64,000 nt of DNA from BP-464 sp045805505. Its GTDB lineage: Bacteria > Actinomycetota > Thermoleophilia > Solirubrobacterales > Solirubrobacteraceae. The position numbers were made by a program, and so were the translations under genes. Positions 25,728 to 34,400 of the stretch are shown one piece after another. Every line of letters starts with the position of its first letter. The stretch's first letter is position 1. The DNA lies in assembly GCA_045805505.1 (NCBI GenBank), contig JBJMLA010000072.1, forward strand, positions 1 to 64,000, written 5' to 3'. The notes under the pieces are model-generated. The model worked only from the letters and a program-made list of their open reading frames with translations, had not been told where the DNA came from and searched no databases.

Positions 25728-25757
25728 TTTGGTCCGTAAGTGCCCTTACGGACCAAA
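25728..25757. repeat. GGTCCGTAAG hairpin element, copy 2 (perfect palindrome)
   Basis: TTTGGTCCGTAAG and CTTACGGACCAAA form a perfect 13-bp stem with a 4-nt loop. It sits directly upstream of, or at the very start of, the module 2 NHL gene. In the minus-strand frame it encodes AGLVRKGTYGP, and a second, diverged unit (AGVVRDRPYGP) follows about 55 nt later. It is the most symmetrical of the copies and would also suit a dimeric DNA-binding protein. Confidence 0.8.
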
Positions 25758-25853
25758 CCCGCAGCCGATGTCTCGGGCGATGGACGGAATTTGTAGAATG
25801 TCGCGTCTCTAAACCGCCCGCCCGTGTCCAGGCGGCAGTCCCCAGCGAGAAAG

Positions 25854-26141
25854 ATGGCCAACCCGTATACCGCCGAGTTCCGCCGTGAGGCGGTCGACCT
25901 GGTCCGTGCCGGCGAGAGCACACTCCCCGAAATTGCCCGTGATCTGGGCGTGGCCGAGCAATCGCTGCGCAACTGGATGCGGGCAGCCGACGAGGAGGAC
26001 GAGCTGCAGCGCACCGACCTGTCAGACGGGGATCGGGCCGAGCTGCGCGAGCTGCGTCGGCGGGTCCGGACCCTCGAGACCGAGCGGGACGTGCTCAAGC
26101 AGACCATCGCGCTGTTCGCCAAGGACGTCGAGCTGTCCTAG
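25854..26141 (+). mobile_element. IS3-type transposase OrfA, without OrfB
   Basis: A 95 aa protein of the IS3-family OrfA type: an N-terminal helix-turn-helix (YTAEFRREAVDLVRAGES ... EIARDLGVAEQSLRNWMR) followed by a leucine-zipper-like helix (LRELRRRVRTLETERDVLKQ). OrfA normally makes a fusion transposase with OrfB by a -1 frameshift. Here the next gene (TetR, opposite strand) ends only 12 nt after the OrfA stop, so OrfB with the DDE catalytic domain is missing. No clear terminal inverted repeats were found. This is probably an IS remnant, or OrfA retained as a DNA-binding protein. It lies between the module 2 NHL gene and TetR. Confidence 0.8.
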
Positions 26142-26153
26142 GCGCGCCAGGCG

Positions 26154-26759
26154 CTAGCCGGCGGCGATGCCCATCGTCCGCAGGGCGAAGACCTCGAGTT
26201 CGGGCTCGACCCATTGAACTTCGATGCCCTCGCGCATCGCTACGGCCATCATCTCGGCAGCGCCGAACAGTGCCGCTCGGCGCTGCAAGGCCGTCACGCC
26301 GTCGACCACGCGGCCGAGATAATCGACCGCTCCGCCGACGAAGCGCTCGCGCACGCCCCGCATCGCTTCGGGCTCGGCGTCGCCGATCCGAAAACACACC
26401 GTCGCCGCCTCCGGGCGGGTCGTGGCGAACCAGATGGCGGTGCGGACCGCCGCGCGCACCTGCCCGCCGCACGTCGCTTCGGCGTCGCAGGCCGTGACGA
26501 ACGCCCGCCCGAGGTCGGCAAACGCCAAGCCGAGGGCGTGGGCGGAGACGTTCTCGCGCCCGCCGAACTGCTCATAGAGCGTCCGGCGCGAGACCTGTGC
26601 CCGGCGCGCGACGTTGTCGATGCGCATACCGACATAGCCGTGCTCGGACAGCTCGGCCAATGCCGCGTCGACGAGCCGAAGCCGCTGGTGCTCGGCGACG
26701 GTCTCGGGGTCCAGGTTGTGGCGCCCGCGGGGCAGGGCCCCGGGGGTCTCGGACGTCAT
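26154..26759 (-). CDS. TetR-family transcriptional regulator
   Basis: A 201 aa protein with a TetR-type helix-turn-helix: LVDAALAELSEHGYVGMRID followed by VARRAQVSRRTLYEQFGGRE (about residues 29-69). The remainder is the helical ligand-binding and dimerisation domain (about 70-201). It is transcribed away from the secreted-protein operon at 27108. Between them lies an inverted/direct repeat cluster at 26857-26885, the likely operator, so it probably represses itself and perhaps the divergent operon. The inducer is unknown. Confidence 0.9.
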   Translation of the reverse strand: MTSETPGALPRGRHNLDPETVAEHQRLRLVDAALAELSEHGYVGMRIDNVARRAQVSRRTLYEQFGGRENVSAHALGLAFADLGRAFVTACDAEATCGGQVRAAVRTAIWFATTRPEAATVCFRIGDAEPEAMRGVRERFVGGAVDYLGRVVDGVTALQRRAALFGAAEMMAVAMREGIEVQWVEPELEVFALRTMGIAAG

Positions 26760-26856
26760 CGCGCGGCGACCGGACGGCCGGGGGCCGGCCCGCTCTGCGC
26801 CGCCGTGTACAGGCGATGGCGATGCCCGGCGCGCATGCTCTGTGGCCGGTGCACAA

Positions 26857-26885
26857 CTCCAACGCTAGTTGGAGACTAATTGGAG
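26857..26885. promoter_or_regulatory. Probable TetR operator
   Basis: CTCCAAC-GCTA-GTTGGAG is a perfect 7-bp inverted repeat (26857-26874). Its right half is repeated in tandem as CTAGTTGGAG then CTAATTGGAG, 11 bp apart. The cluster is about 98 nt upstream of the tetR start and about 66 nt upstream of the TTGACT box of the divergent operon. Such palindromes between a TetR gene and its neighbour are typical operators. Confidence 0.65.
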
Positions 26886-26950
26886 ATCCAGGTACGGTCT
26901 CGTCTCTAGCTCGTTCGCGACGCGTTTCAAAACCTGGCGCGAGCGGCAAC

Positions 26951-26979
26951 TTGACTTTCGGTACGTAACAGTTTCTAAT
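26951..26979 (+). promoter_or_regulatory. Probable promoter of the 27108-39815 secreted-protein operon
   Basis: TTGACT (26951-26956) and TCTAAT (26974-26979) are 17 nt apart in an AT-rich dip; shifting by two gives TAATGT. The block TTGACTTTCGGTACG repeats the one at 3982. It is followed by GTTTCTAATG, similar to the upstream motif at 16647. The first start (GTG 27108) lies about 130 nt downstream. Confidence 0.6.
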
Positions 26980-27107
26980 GTTTCTCAGATCGGCACCCAC
27001 CCGATCCGGAGAGGGCGCCACCAGCGCCACACACGACGGGAAGTCGCTGCCCAGATCGTCCCCAACGATCTCCACAGCACGGACCAGCTTCAGAGGAGAG
27101 AGACGCA

Positions 27108-27638
27108 GTGTTCATGACCCCCACGGACGGGCTCGCACCGACCTGCGTTCCCGCTGGCCCTCCAGCCCCGAGCACTGCGGCTCCCTCGACCCCCTTCTGC
27201 TCCCAGGCGGCGGACGGCCGCGGAGGTCTGCTGATGCGCCTTGACCGACCCGTTCGTGATGACCGCCGGCGGCGGCTCGCCACGCTGTTGAGCGCCTTGG
27301 CCGGCCTGGTCCGTAACGGCACTTATGGACCAAGGTCCTTCGGTCGCGCCCTGGCCCGGAGTGGGTCTTTTGGATCGAGCCGCGTGTCCGCGGCCTCCTG
27401 CCGTCACTCGTCTGATCCGTCGCAGAAGCCCGCCAGATTTCGGTCCGGTTCTGGCTCCGCTCACACCGATGTCGTCTCTGTCCCCGGGCCGGTCAGGAGA
27501 GATCGCCGCATGCTGCCCCATCCTCGTCCGACGGCAACGCCAACGCCGCTCTCCGCACTCATCCTCTCTTGGCGGCGCGCCGGGTCTGCCTCTTCTAATC
27601 AGCGCGCCGTCGGCCGCCAGTCGCAAGGAGCCGCTCTT
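27108..27638 (+). other. Leader-type ORF reading in frame into the 27639 gene
   Basis: A GGAGAGAGA ribosome site precedes GTG 27108 and ATG 27114. From there the frame runs 177 codons without a stop into the secreted protein at 27639. The segment SALAGLVRNGTYGPRS (about residues 66-81) carries the leader motif also seen at 4149 and 31085. Composition is Arg/Ser/Pro-rich and has no export signal of its own. Either a 177-residue N-terminal extension exists, or this is a leader ORF whose stop has been lost and ribosomes also restart at 27639. Its hairpin copy is at 27305-27335. Confidence 0.45.
27305..27335. repeat. GGTCCGTAAG hairpin element, copy 3
   Basis: CCTGGTCCGTAA and TTATGGACCAAGG pair across a 6-nt loop, a less regular version of the elements at 4271 and 25728. 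It encodes GLVRNGTYGPR in the leader frame. Confidence 0.7.
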
Positions 27639-30600
27639 ATGTCCGCGTTCACCGGCGCGCGCGTGAAGTCCAACGGCACGGCCACGGTCCGCGCCGCGAT
27701 GGGCGCCGCCCTGACGCTGTCGCTCGCTCTCGCCGGCAACGCCTCGGCCGCCACCTACAACGCCGGCACCCCGGCCAGCCTCTGCACCCCGGCAGCGACC
27801 TCCAGCCCCGCCGCCAGCAACTGCGCCATCTCGACGACCGGCCTCAAGGGCGTGGCGGTCGACAACTCGACCCACGATCTCTACATCGTCGATCCGATCT
27901 TCCAGCGTGTCTCGCAGTTCAATGAGGACGGCACCTTCCTCCGGGCGTTCGGAGCTGGCGTGGCGGACGGCACCACCACCGGTCCGCAGGTCTGCACCAG
28001 CCCCTGCTTCAAAGGTACCAGCACTGGCCTGGGCAACATCGGCGCTGGGGCGCGCGGCATCGCCATCGACCAGACCACCCACATCGTCTACGTGGCGGTC
28101 AACACCGGCCGGATCGTCTACTTCGACGGATCCACGGGGACCTTCCTCGGCGAGTTCACCAACGCGACGGCCAGCCCGGCCGCCCCTGCGTCGTTCACCC
28201 AGCTGACGGGTGTCGCCATCGACGAATCCGGGGTCCAGCACTACCTCTACCTCGCGATGGGGACGGGAGCCACAAGCGCGATCGACAAGTTCACCGTCCC
28301 GGTCGGCTCGACCACCGCCGCCGGCTACGTCTGCCAGCTCACCGCCAACGCCACACCATCCGCGACCGAGTGCACCACCACCAACAGCGTTTCCCACGTC
28401 ACCCATGCGGTGTCGAACGCCGGTATCGACCAGGCTGCTCATAAGGGCCAGAATCTCGCGGTCGATGCGAGCGGCAACGTCTACTTGGCTGAGTCCGCGG
28501 CCCGAGGCATCGTCACCAAGTTCAAGGCCAACGGACAGTACGAGTCGTCGTCGGCCATCGCCGGGGTCAGCGCGCTGGCCATCGGCAAGAACGGCAACCT
28601 CTTCGTCGCCGGCGGAGGCCCGACGACCGGCGCCACCGGAGGCACCCACGTTCTCGAGTACAGCCCGTCGGACTTGACCACCCCGCTCTCCGATGTCGGC
28701 ACCGGAACGGTCGGCAACAGCTGGGGCATCGCGATCGATCGCGGAACCGGTGCGACCGCCGGCGAGCTCTACATCAGCGACCTGGCCAACGCCAAGGTGT
28801 GGAACTTCGCGTCGCCGCACACGCTCACAGTCAGCAAGACCGGCACCGGTGCCGGCACCGTCACCAGCAACCCTGCGGGCATCACCTGCGGTGCCACCTG
28901 CTTCGCTGACTTCGCGCACGGGAGCTCTGTCGACCTCACCGCGGTCGCCAGTTCCGGTTCGGCGTTCACCGGTTGGTCCGGTGGCGGCTGTTCCGGCACG
29001 GGCACCTGCACCGTGACCGTCGATGCGGCCAAGACCGTCACCGCCAACTTTGGTCCTGCGTTTGACCTCACGGTCACCCGGACGGGAAGCGGAACCGGGT
29101 CGGTCAGCAGTGCCCCCTCGGGCATCGCCTGTCCGGCGACGTGCGTCGCGTCGTTCGGTGGGGGCACCGAGGTCGTCCTCACCGCGAATGCGTCCTCGGA
29201 CTCGGTCTTCACCGGGTGGTCAGGTACCGCCGGCTGTTCGGGCACCGGCACGTGCACGACGACGATGAGCGCAGCGAAGACCGCGACCGCCACCTTCACC
29301 GCTGCCCGGACCCTGACCGTGACCAAGACGGGCAGCGGCTCCGTCGTCAGCTCTCCGTCGGGCATCAACTGCGGCACCACCTGTAGCTTCGGCTACCTCG
29401 ATGGCACCTCCGTCGGCCTGACCCCGACCCCTGCCAGCGGCTGGCGCTTTGACCACTGGACCGGCGGCTGCACCGGCTCCGGCTCGTGCAACGTCAGCCT
29501 CGATGCCGACAAGACGGTCGGCGCCGTCTTCATCCAGACGCGTGACCTGACCGTCACCAAGACTGGTTCGGGCTCTGGCTCGGTCGGCAACGCGCCGACC
29601 GGTACCGGCTGTGGGACGGGCTGCTCGACCTATGACGACGGCACCGCCGTCGTTCTTACAGCGACCGCCGATGCCGGCTCGCGCTTTACCGGTTGGTCCG
29701 GTGCGTGCACCAACGCCACCGGCCCCTGCAACACGACGATGAGCGCCGCGAAGACCGCGACCGCCAACTTCGTGCTGACCCGTGTCCTCACCGTCACCAA
29801 GACCGGTGCGGGCGCCGGCACGGTCACCAGCGACACCGGCGGCGTCTCCTGCGGCGGCGTCTGCAACGCCACCTACGACGACGGCACCGCTGTCGTGCTG
29901 ACTGCGGTCGCGACGGCCGGGTCGCGCTTTACCGGCTGGTCAGGGGCCTGCACCAACGCCACGGGCACGTGCAACACGACGATGAGCGCCGCGAAGACGG
30001 CGACCGCCAACTTCGTGCTGACCCGCGTGCTGACCGTCACCAAGACGGGCTCTGGTGCCGGCACGGTCACCAGCGACACCGGCGGCGTCTCCTGCGGCGC
30101 CACCTGCAACGCCACCTATGACGACGGCACCGCCGTCGTGCTGACCGCCACACCGGCAGCCAACTCGACGTTCACCGGCTGGTCGGGGGCCTGCACCAAC
30201 GCCACCGGCACCTGCAACACCACGATGGGGGCCGCCAAGACGGCGACCGCCAACTTCACCCAGGATGCCCCCGTCGCCGTCACGACCGCCGGCGCCAGCT
30301 CGATCGCTCAGACGACGGCAACCGTTGCCGGCACCGTCAACCCGCACGGCAGCGCCGTCACGGACTGCCACATCGAGTACGGCACCAGCACCAGCTACGG
30401 CTCCCAGGTCGCCTGCTCGCCCGCCAGCCCCGGAGCAGGGACCAGCGCCGTGGACGTCACCGGCGCGCTGACCGGCCTGGCCGCCGGCACGCTCTATCAC
30501 TTCCGGGTGGTGGCCACGACCGCGGGCGGCACGGCCAACGGTGAGGATCAGACGTTCACCACTGCCCAGGTCCCGGCGCCGGATCCGACCTGTGAGACCG

Positions 30601-31055
30601 ACGCGAGCAAGTGCCCGGCCCCGCCCCCGACGTGCGCGACCGACATCAAGCTGTGCCCGGTCCCGCCGACCTGTGCGACCGATCCGCTGCTCTGCCCGCC
30701 CGCACCGACCTGCGCCACGGATGTGACCTTGTGCCCGGCCGGCCAGCTCAGCCTTCCGTTGCAGCTGACGGTCACCGCCAACAAGGCCAAGGTCAAGCTC
30801 ACCTGCACGGGTGAGACCGGATCTGCGTGTAAGGGCACGCTGATCATCACCGCCAAGGTCAAACAGGGTCGCAAGACCAAGACGATCAAGGTCGGTTCGT
30901 TCACGATCGCCATGACCGGCGGCCAGACCAAGACCGGCACGTTTACCGTCTCGGCCACGGCCCGCAAGCTGATCAAGAAGCACAGCCTCAAGGCCAAGAT
31001 CGCCGGTGCCGGCCTGAGCAAGACGATCACGCTCAAGCAAGCGAAGAGGCGCTGA
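27639..31055 (+). CDS. Secreted NHL protein with six InlB B-type repeats
   Basis: A 1138 aa protein from ATG 27639, with AAGGAG 8 nt upstream. Signal peptide at about residues 1-37 (ending LAGNASA). NHL-like blades fill about 60-385 (HDLYIVDPIFQRVSQFNEDG, HIVYVAVNTGRIVYFDGSTG). Six roughly 80-residue repeats follow (about 392-873), each with two Cys pairs, RFTGWSGAC and AAKTATANF-type motifs, matching the divergent InlB B-repeat family. Then comes one FN3-like domain (about 880-975). Four short TCATDxxLCP repeats (about 983-1033) precede a basic C-terminal beta domain (KVKLTCTGETG ... LKQAKRR). Probably a disulphide-stabilised adhesin-like surface protein. The stop overlaps a following ATG (TGATG). 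Confidence 0.88.
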   Translation: MSAFTGARVKSNGTATVRAAMGAALTLSLALAGNASAATYNAGTPASLCTPAATSSPAASNCAISTTGLKGVAVDNSTHDLYIVDPIFQRVSQFNEDGTFLRAFGAGVADGTTTGPQVCTSPCFKGTSTGLGNIGAGARGIAIDQTTHIVYVAVNTGRIVYFDGSTGTFLGEFTNATASPAAPASFTQLTGVAIDESGVQHYLYLAMGTGATSAIDKFTVPVGSTTAAGYVCQLTANATPSATECTTTNSVSHVTHAVSNAGIDQAAHKGQNLAVDASGNVYLAESAARGIVTKFKANGQYESSSAIAGVSALAIGKNGNLFVAGGGPTTGATGGTHVLEYSPSDLTTPLSDVGTGTVGNSWGIAIDRGTGATAGELYISDLANAKVWNFASPHTLTVSKTGTGAGTVTSNPAGITCGATCFADFAHGSSVDLTAVASSGSAFTGWSGGGCSGTGTCTVTVDAAKTVTANFGPAFDLTVTRTGSGTGSVSSAPSGIACPATCVASFGGGTEVVLTANASSDSVFTGWSGTAGCSGTGTCTTTMSAAKTATATFTAARTLTVTKTGSGSVVSSPSGINCGTTCSFGYLDGTSVGLTPTPASGWRFDHWTGGCTGSGSCNVSLDADKTVGAVFIQTRDLTVTKTGSGSGSVGNAPTGTGCGTGCSTYDDGTAVVLTATADAGSRFTGWSGACTNATGPCNTTMSAAKTATANFVLTRVLTVTKTGAGAGTVTSDTGGVSCGGVCNATYDDGTAVVLTAVATAGSRFTGWSGACTNATGTCNTTMSAAKTATANFVLTRVLTVTKTGSGAGTVTSDTGGVSCGATCNATYDDGTAVVLTATPAANSTFTGWSGACTNATGTCNTTMGAAKTATANFTQDAPVAVTTAGASSIAQTTATVAGTVNPHGSAVTDCHIEYGTSTSYGSQVACSPASPGAGTSAVDVTGALTGLAAGTLYHFRVVATTAGGTANGEDQTFTTAQVPAPDPTCETDASKCPAPPPTCATDIKLCPVPPTCATDPLLCPPAPTCATDVTLCPAGQLSLPLQLTVTANKAKVKLTCTGETGSACKGTLIITAKVKQGRKTKTIKVGSFTIAMTGGQTKTGTFTVSATARKLIKKHSLKAKIAGAGLSKTITLKQAKRR
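29544..30260 (+). repeat. Near-identical 243-bp tandem repeats in the InlB-type region
   Basis: Repeats 4-6 of the InlB-type array are highly similar at DNA level. TACGACGACGGCACCG-like blocks recur at 29631, 29874 and 30117, exactly 243 bp apart (81 codons); repeat 4 is one codon shorter near its start. Repeats 1-3 upstream (from about 28815) are more diverged. The pattern suggests recent expansion by slippage or unequal recombination. Confidence 0.85.
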
Positions 31056-31084
31056 TGGTGAACTCGAGGAGAGAGACCGTCGGT

Positions 31085-31456
31085 ATGCCGCGCCCCGCGC
31101 CTGCCGCGCCCCTCGAGGGCTGCGGCCCGCAGCCATCGCCGACGCACGCGCGGCAGTTCTCGCCGATTCGGCTGCTCGCGGCGCTGCTGGCCGCGCTCGC
31201 CGGCGTGATCCGGAGCGGCGCGTACGGCTCGCCCGAGGCGCAGAGCGCGCCGCGTACCCCGGACGTCATCCCAGATCAATCTCGCCATCCCCGGTGCCTC
31301 ATCGCGCGGCCCGTCTTAATCGTGTCAGTGATGGCGTTGCTCTTTCCGGTGGCGTCGGCCACCGCCAACCCGGGCCGGCACGCCACAGTCCTCGGCGCTG
31401 AAGTTCTCGTCGGTCGGCCCGCGCCGGTTCAGCTGCCACAGGAGAGAGAGACGTGA
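31085..31456 (+). CDS. Leader-homologous small ORF with hydrophobic segment
   Basis: A 123 aa ORF from ATG 31085, with GGAGAGAGA 8 nt upstream. An in-frame ATG at 31055 overlaps the stop of the InlB-repeat gene (TGATG), so translation could also be coupled from there. It begins MPRPAPAAPLEGCGPQPSPT like the 4149 leader, and continues LLAALLAALAGVIRSGAYGS, a degenerate copy of the leader motif. A second hydrophobic stretch (PVLIVSVMALLFPVASATA) resembles a signal peptide. Its TGA overlaps the GTG of the next giant gene (GTGA). It may be a coupling leader or a small membrane or secreted protein. Confidence 0.55.
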   Translation: MPRPAPAAPLEGCGPQPSPTHARQFSPIRLLAALLAALAGVIRSGAYGSPEAQSAPRTPDVIPDQSRHPRCLIARPVLIVSVMALLFPVASATANPGRHATVLGAEVLVGRPAPVQLPQERET

Positions 31457-34400
31457 GCTTCACCACGGATGGCCAGTCGGCTGACGCGAGTTCTGACACG
31501 GTCGCACCGTCCTGCCGGCCGGGCGCTGGTCGTCGCAGTGCGGGAAGCGCTGCGTTCCTGCGCCGGCTTGCTGCTGCGGTCGCCACCGCCGGGTCACTCG
31601 CGGTGCTGGCGGCATCGCCCGGGCTTTCCGGTGCCGACGGCGTCCCAGCGCACCTGGCCGTCGTCGACGTCTTCGGCAACCTCTCGACGGACACGTCGAT
31701 CAGCCAGTCGTTGTCTGTCAACGCACCAGGCCCACAGGGGATCGCCGTCAACAAGACCACGGGCGACGTCTACGTCAGCGACCGCGGGTTCAACCGCGTC
31801 ACCCAGTTTCACGCCGATGGATCCTTCGTCCGCGCCTGGGGGTTTGACGTCGCGCTCCCCGCGGCGTCGCCGGCGTCCTCTGCGACGGCTGAGGTCTGCA
31901 CTACGGTTGCCGGCTGCAAGCCGGGCGTGGCGACGGGAGTCTTGCCCACCAACGGGCTCGGCGGCCAGCTCAACGGCCCCGCCGGCGTGTCCATCAATCA
32001 GGACACCGGTGACGTCTACGTCAGCGACATTGGATTTAACCGTGTCCAGGAGTTCACCTCCTCCGGCGGCTTCGTCCGTGCCTTCGGCGTCGACGTGGTC
32101 TCCTCGGGGGTCGGCAACAATCCCGCCCAGGCCGCCAAGCAGACTCTCACCGTCTCGGCCACCGCCGGTTCCTATCGTCTGACCTTCCAGGGCCAGACCA
32201 CCTCCGACCTGGCCTTCGACGCCACCGCTGCCACCATCGCCGCCGCGTTGCAGGGGCTCACGTCGGTTGGCTCGGGCAACGTCAGCGTCACCGGGACCGG
32301 GCCCTACACCATCACCTTCGCCGGTGCGCTGACGAACTCCCCCCAGCCGCTGATCGTCACCGCGGACGGCTCCACCCCCCTGTCCGGCGCCGGCGCATCG
32401 GCCACCATCGCCAGCAGCCAGACGGGATCGACGGGTTTTGAGATCTGCACGGTGGCCTCGAGCTGCAAAGCCGGCACCGCCAGCGCCCTCGGCGGCGGCT
32501 TTGCCGGCATGGGCTACCTCGCCGTCGCGCCGCACGGCGCCCCGAATGCCGGCAATGTGCTTGTCGCCGTCACCGGCACGGGCGGCACGCCCAGCTTGCG
32601 CGTCCAGGAGCACACCGCGACCGGGGAGTTCGTCCGGGCCTTTGGCAAGAACGTCGTCGCCGCCGGGCCCGACAACACCGGGACCGGGTTTGAGACCTGC
32701 GGTGCGGCGCAGTTCGACGTCTGCCGGGCCGGTGCCACAGGGTCCGGCGCGGGAGAGTTCAGCACCGACAGCCTGCGACGGGTCGTCGAGGACGCCGACG
32801 GTACGGCCTACACCCTCGAAGCTGCCCCCAACAGCTCGACCGGCAATTTCCGCGTCCAGCGCTTCACGTTGACGACCGGCGCCGTGGTGCCCCAGGGTGC
32901 CCTTGACCCTGCCGAGCTCTCCGGAACGACCAACGTGGGCAATAGCGCTCAAGATGCCTCGGTCGACATCGCCGTCGACGATGACGGCGACCTCTACGTC
33001 GCCAAGAACTTTGCGGCGGGCACCGGCACGCCGCCCACCGAGATCCCCCGCAGCTATCAGAACATCGGCATCCAAGCACAACCGCGCATCCTCAAGGTCG
33101 ACCCGCAGGCCGGCGGCGGGGCGGGGGCCGTCACCGACGTCCTCTTCGCCAACCCCGGCGAGCAGATCGTCCCCCCCAGCACGATTGTTGCCACGCTCGG
33201 CAACGTCGCAGGATTGGCCATCCATCCTGACGGACGGCCGCTCTACGTCCTCGGCACCGCAGGGGCCCAGCTCTCGCAGGTGTTCAAGCTCGACGTCGTC
33301 GACGGCCTTGACGCAACGGCCTCCGTTTCAGACGTCCAGGCCGCCTCGGCGACGCTGCACGCCGAGATCACCCCGGCCCACACGCGCCCGCCCAGCAGCT
33401 ATCACTTCGAATACTCCACCGGCGGCAGCGACTGGATCCGCCTCACCGAGAACGACATCACGATCGGCAACGGGTCGGGCAGTGGAGACCCCTCCCACTG
33501 CCCGACCGATGACCCGCCAACCTGCCAGCTCAGCGCTTCCCTCGACAATCTCTCGGTCGGCAAGAGCTATCAGTACCGTGTCGTCGCTTCCAGCGTCTAT
33601 CACGGCAAGCTGGCCGTCACCGAGCCCCAGAGCTTTTCCACCCACGCTACGCCTCCGCTGGCCGAGACCGGTGTCGCGGTCTGGAGCGGACCGCCCGCCA
33701 CGCAACCGCAACTCACCCTCCACGGGGCCATCAATCCCGAGGCCCTGCACACCACCTACCACTTCGACTACGTTCGCCAGGCCGACTACCTTGCGACGGG
33801 CTGGGCCAACGCTGACCGCGTGCCCCGCAGCGACGCTGACGCCGGCCACGGCGTGGCGACCGTCGACGTCGCGGCCACCGCCGCCGGACTCGATCCCGGC
33901 ACGACCTGGCGCTACCGCCTCGTCGCCACCAACGCTGAGGGCACGCCCGCTCCGCAGGAGCAAACCGTCGCGCCGGCCGACCCCAGCGGGCGCTACTACG
34001 AGCTCGTCAGCAACGGAGACTCGCAGGGCACCGACCTTCCAGCCCTTCGACTGGACGTCTCTGACGACGGTGACCGCGCCGTCTTTACCGCCGCCGCGTT
34101 CGGTGACCAGCCGTCCGCCCCGTTCATCGACAATCCCAACGTCGCGGTGCGGGGCCCATCGGCCTGGCAGGCCCATTCGATGAATCCTGCACCGGACCAA
34201 GCCGTCGGGATCAGCGGATCGGGTGATGCCTCGCTGACCAAGCGGCTCTGGTCCGGCGCCTCCTCCGAGGACGGCCGCAGCGGCACGACCCAATGGGTCT
34301 TTCGCAGCCTCGACGGCTCGCTGACCAACGCGTCTCCGCCGATCCATCCGATCGACACCGTCGGGCCTCTCAACGGCTATGACGTGCTCGGTGGCTCCGC

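Noticed and set aside
25757..26122. Upstream extension of the 21185 protein to ATG 26122
   Set aside because: It is antisense to the IS3 OrfA gene and Ser/Arg low-complexity, so not a plausible N-terminus.
28815..30260. Regular direct repeats that could suggest a CRISPR array
   Set aside because: The repeats are 240-243 bp, coding throughout, and encode InlB-type protein repeats.
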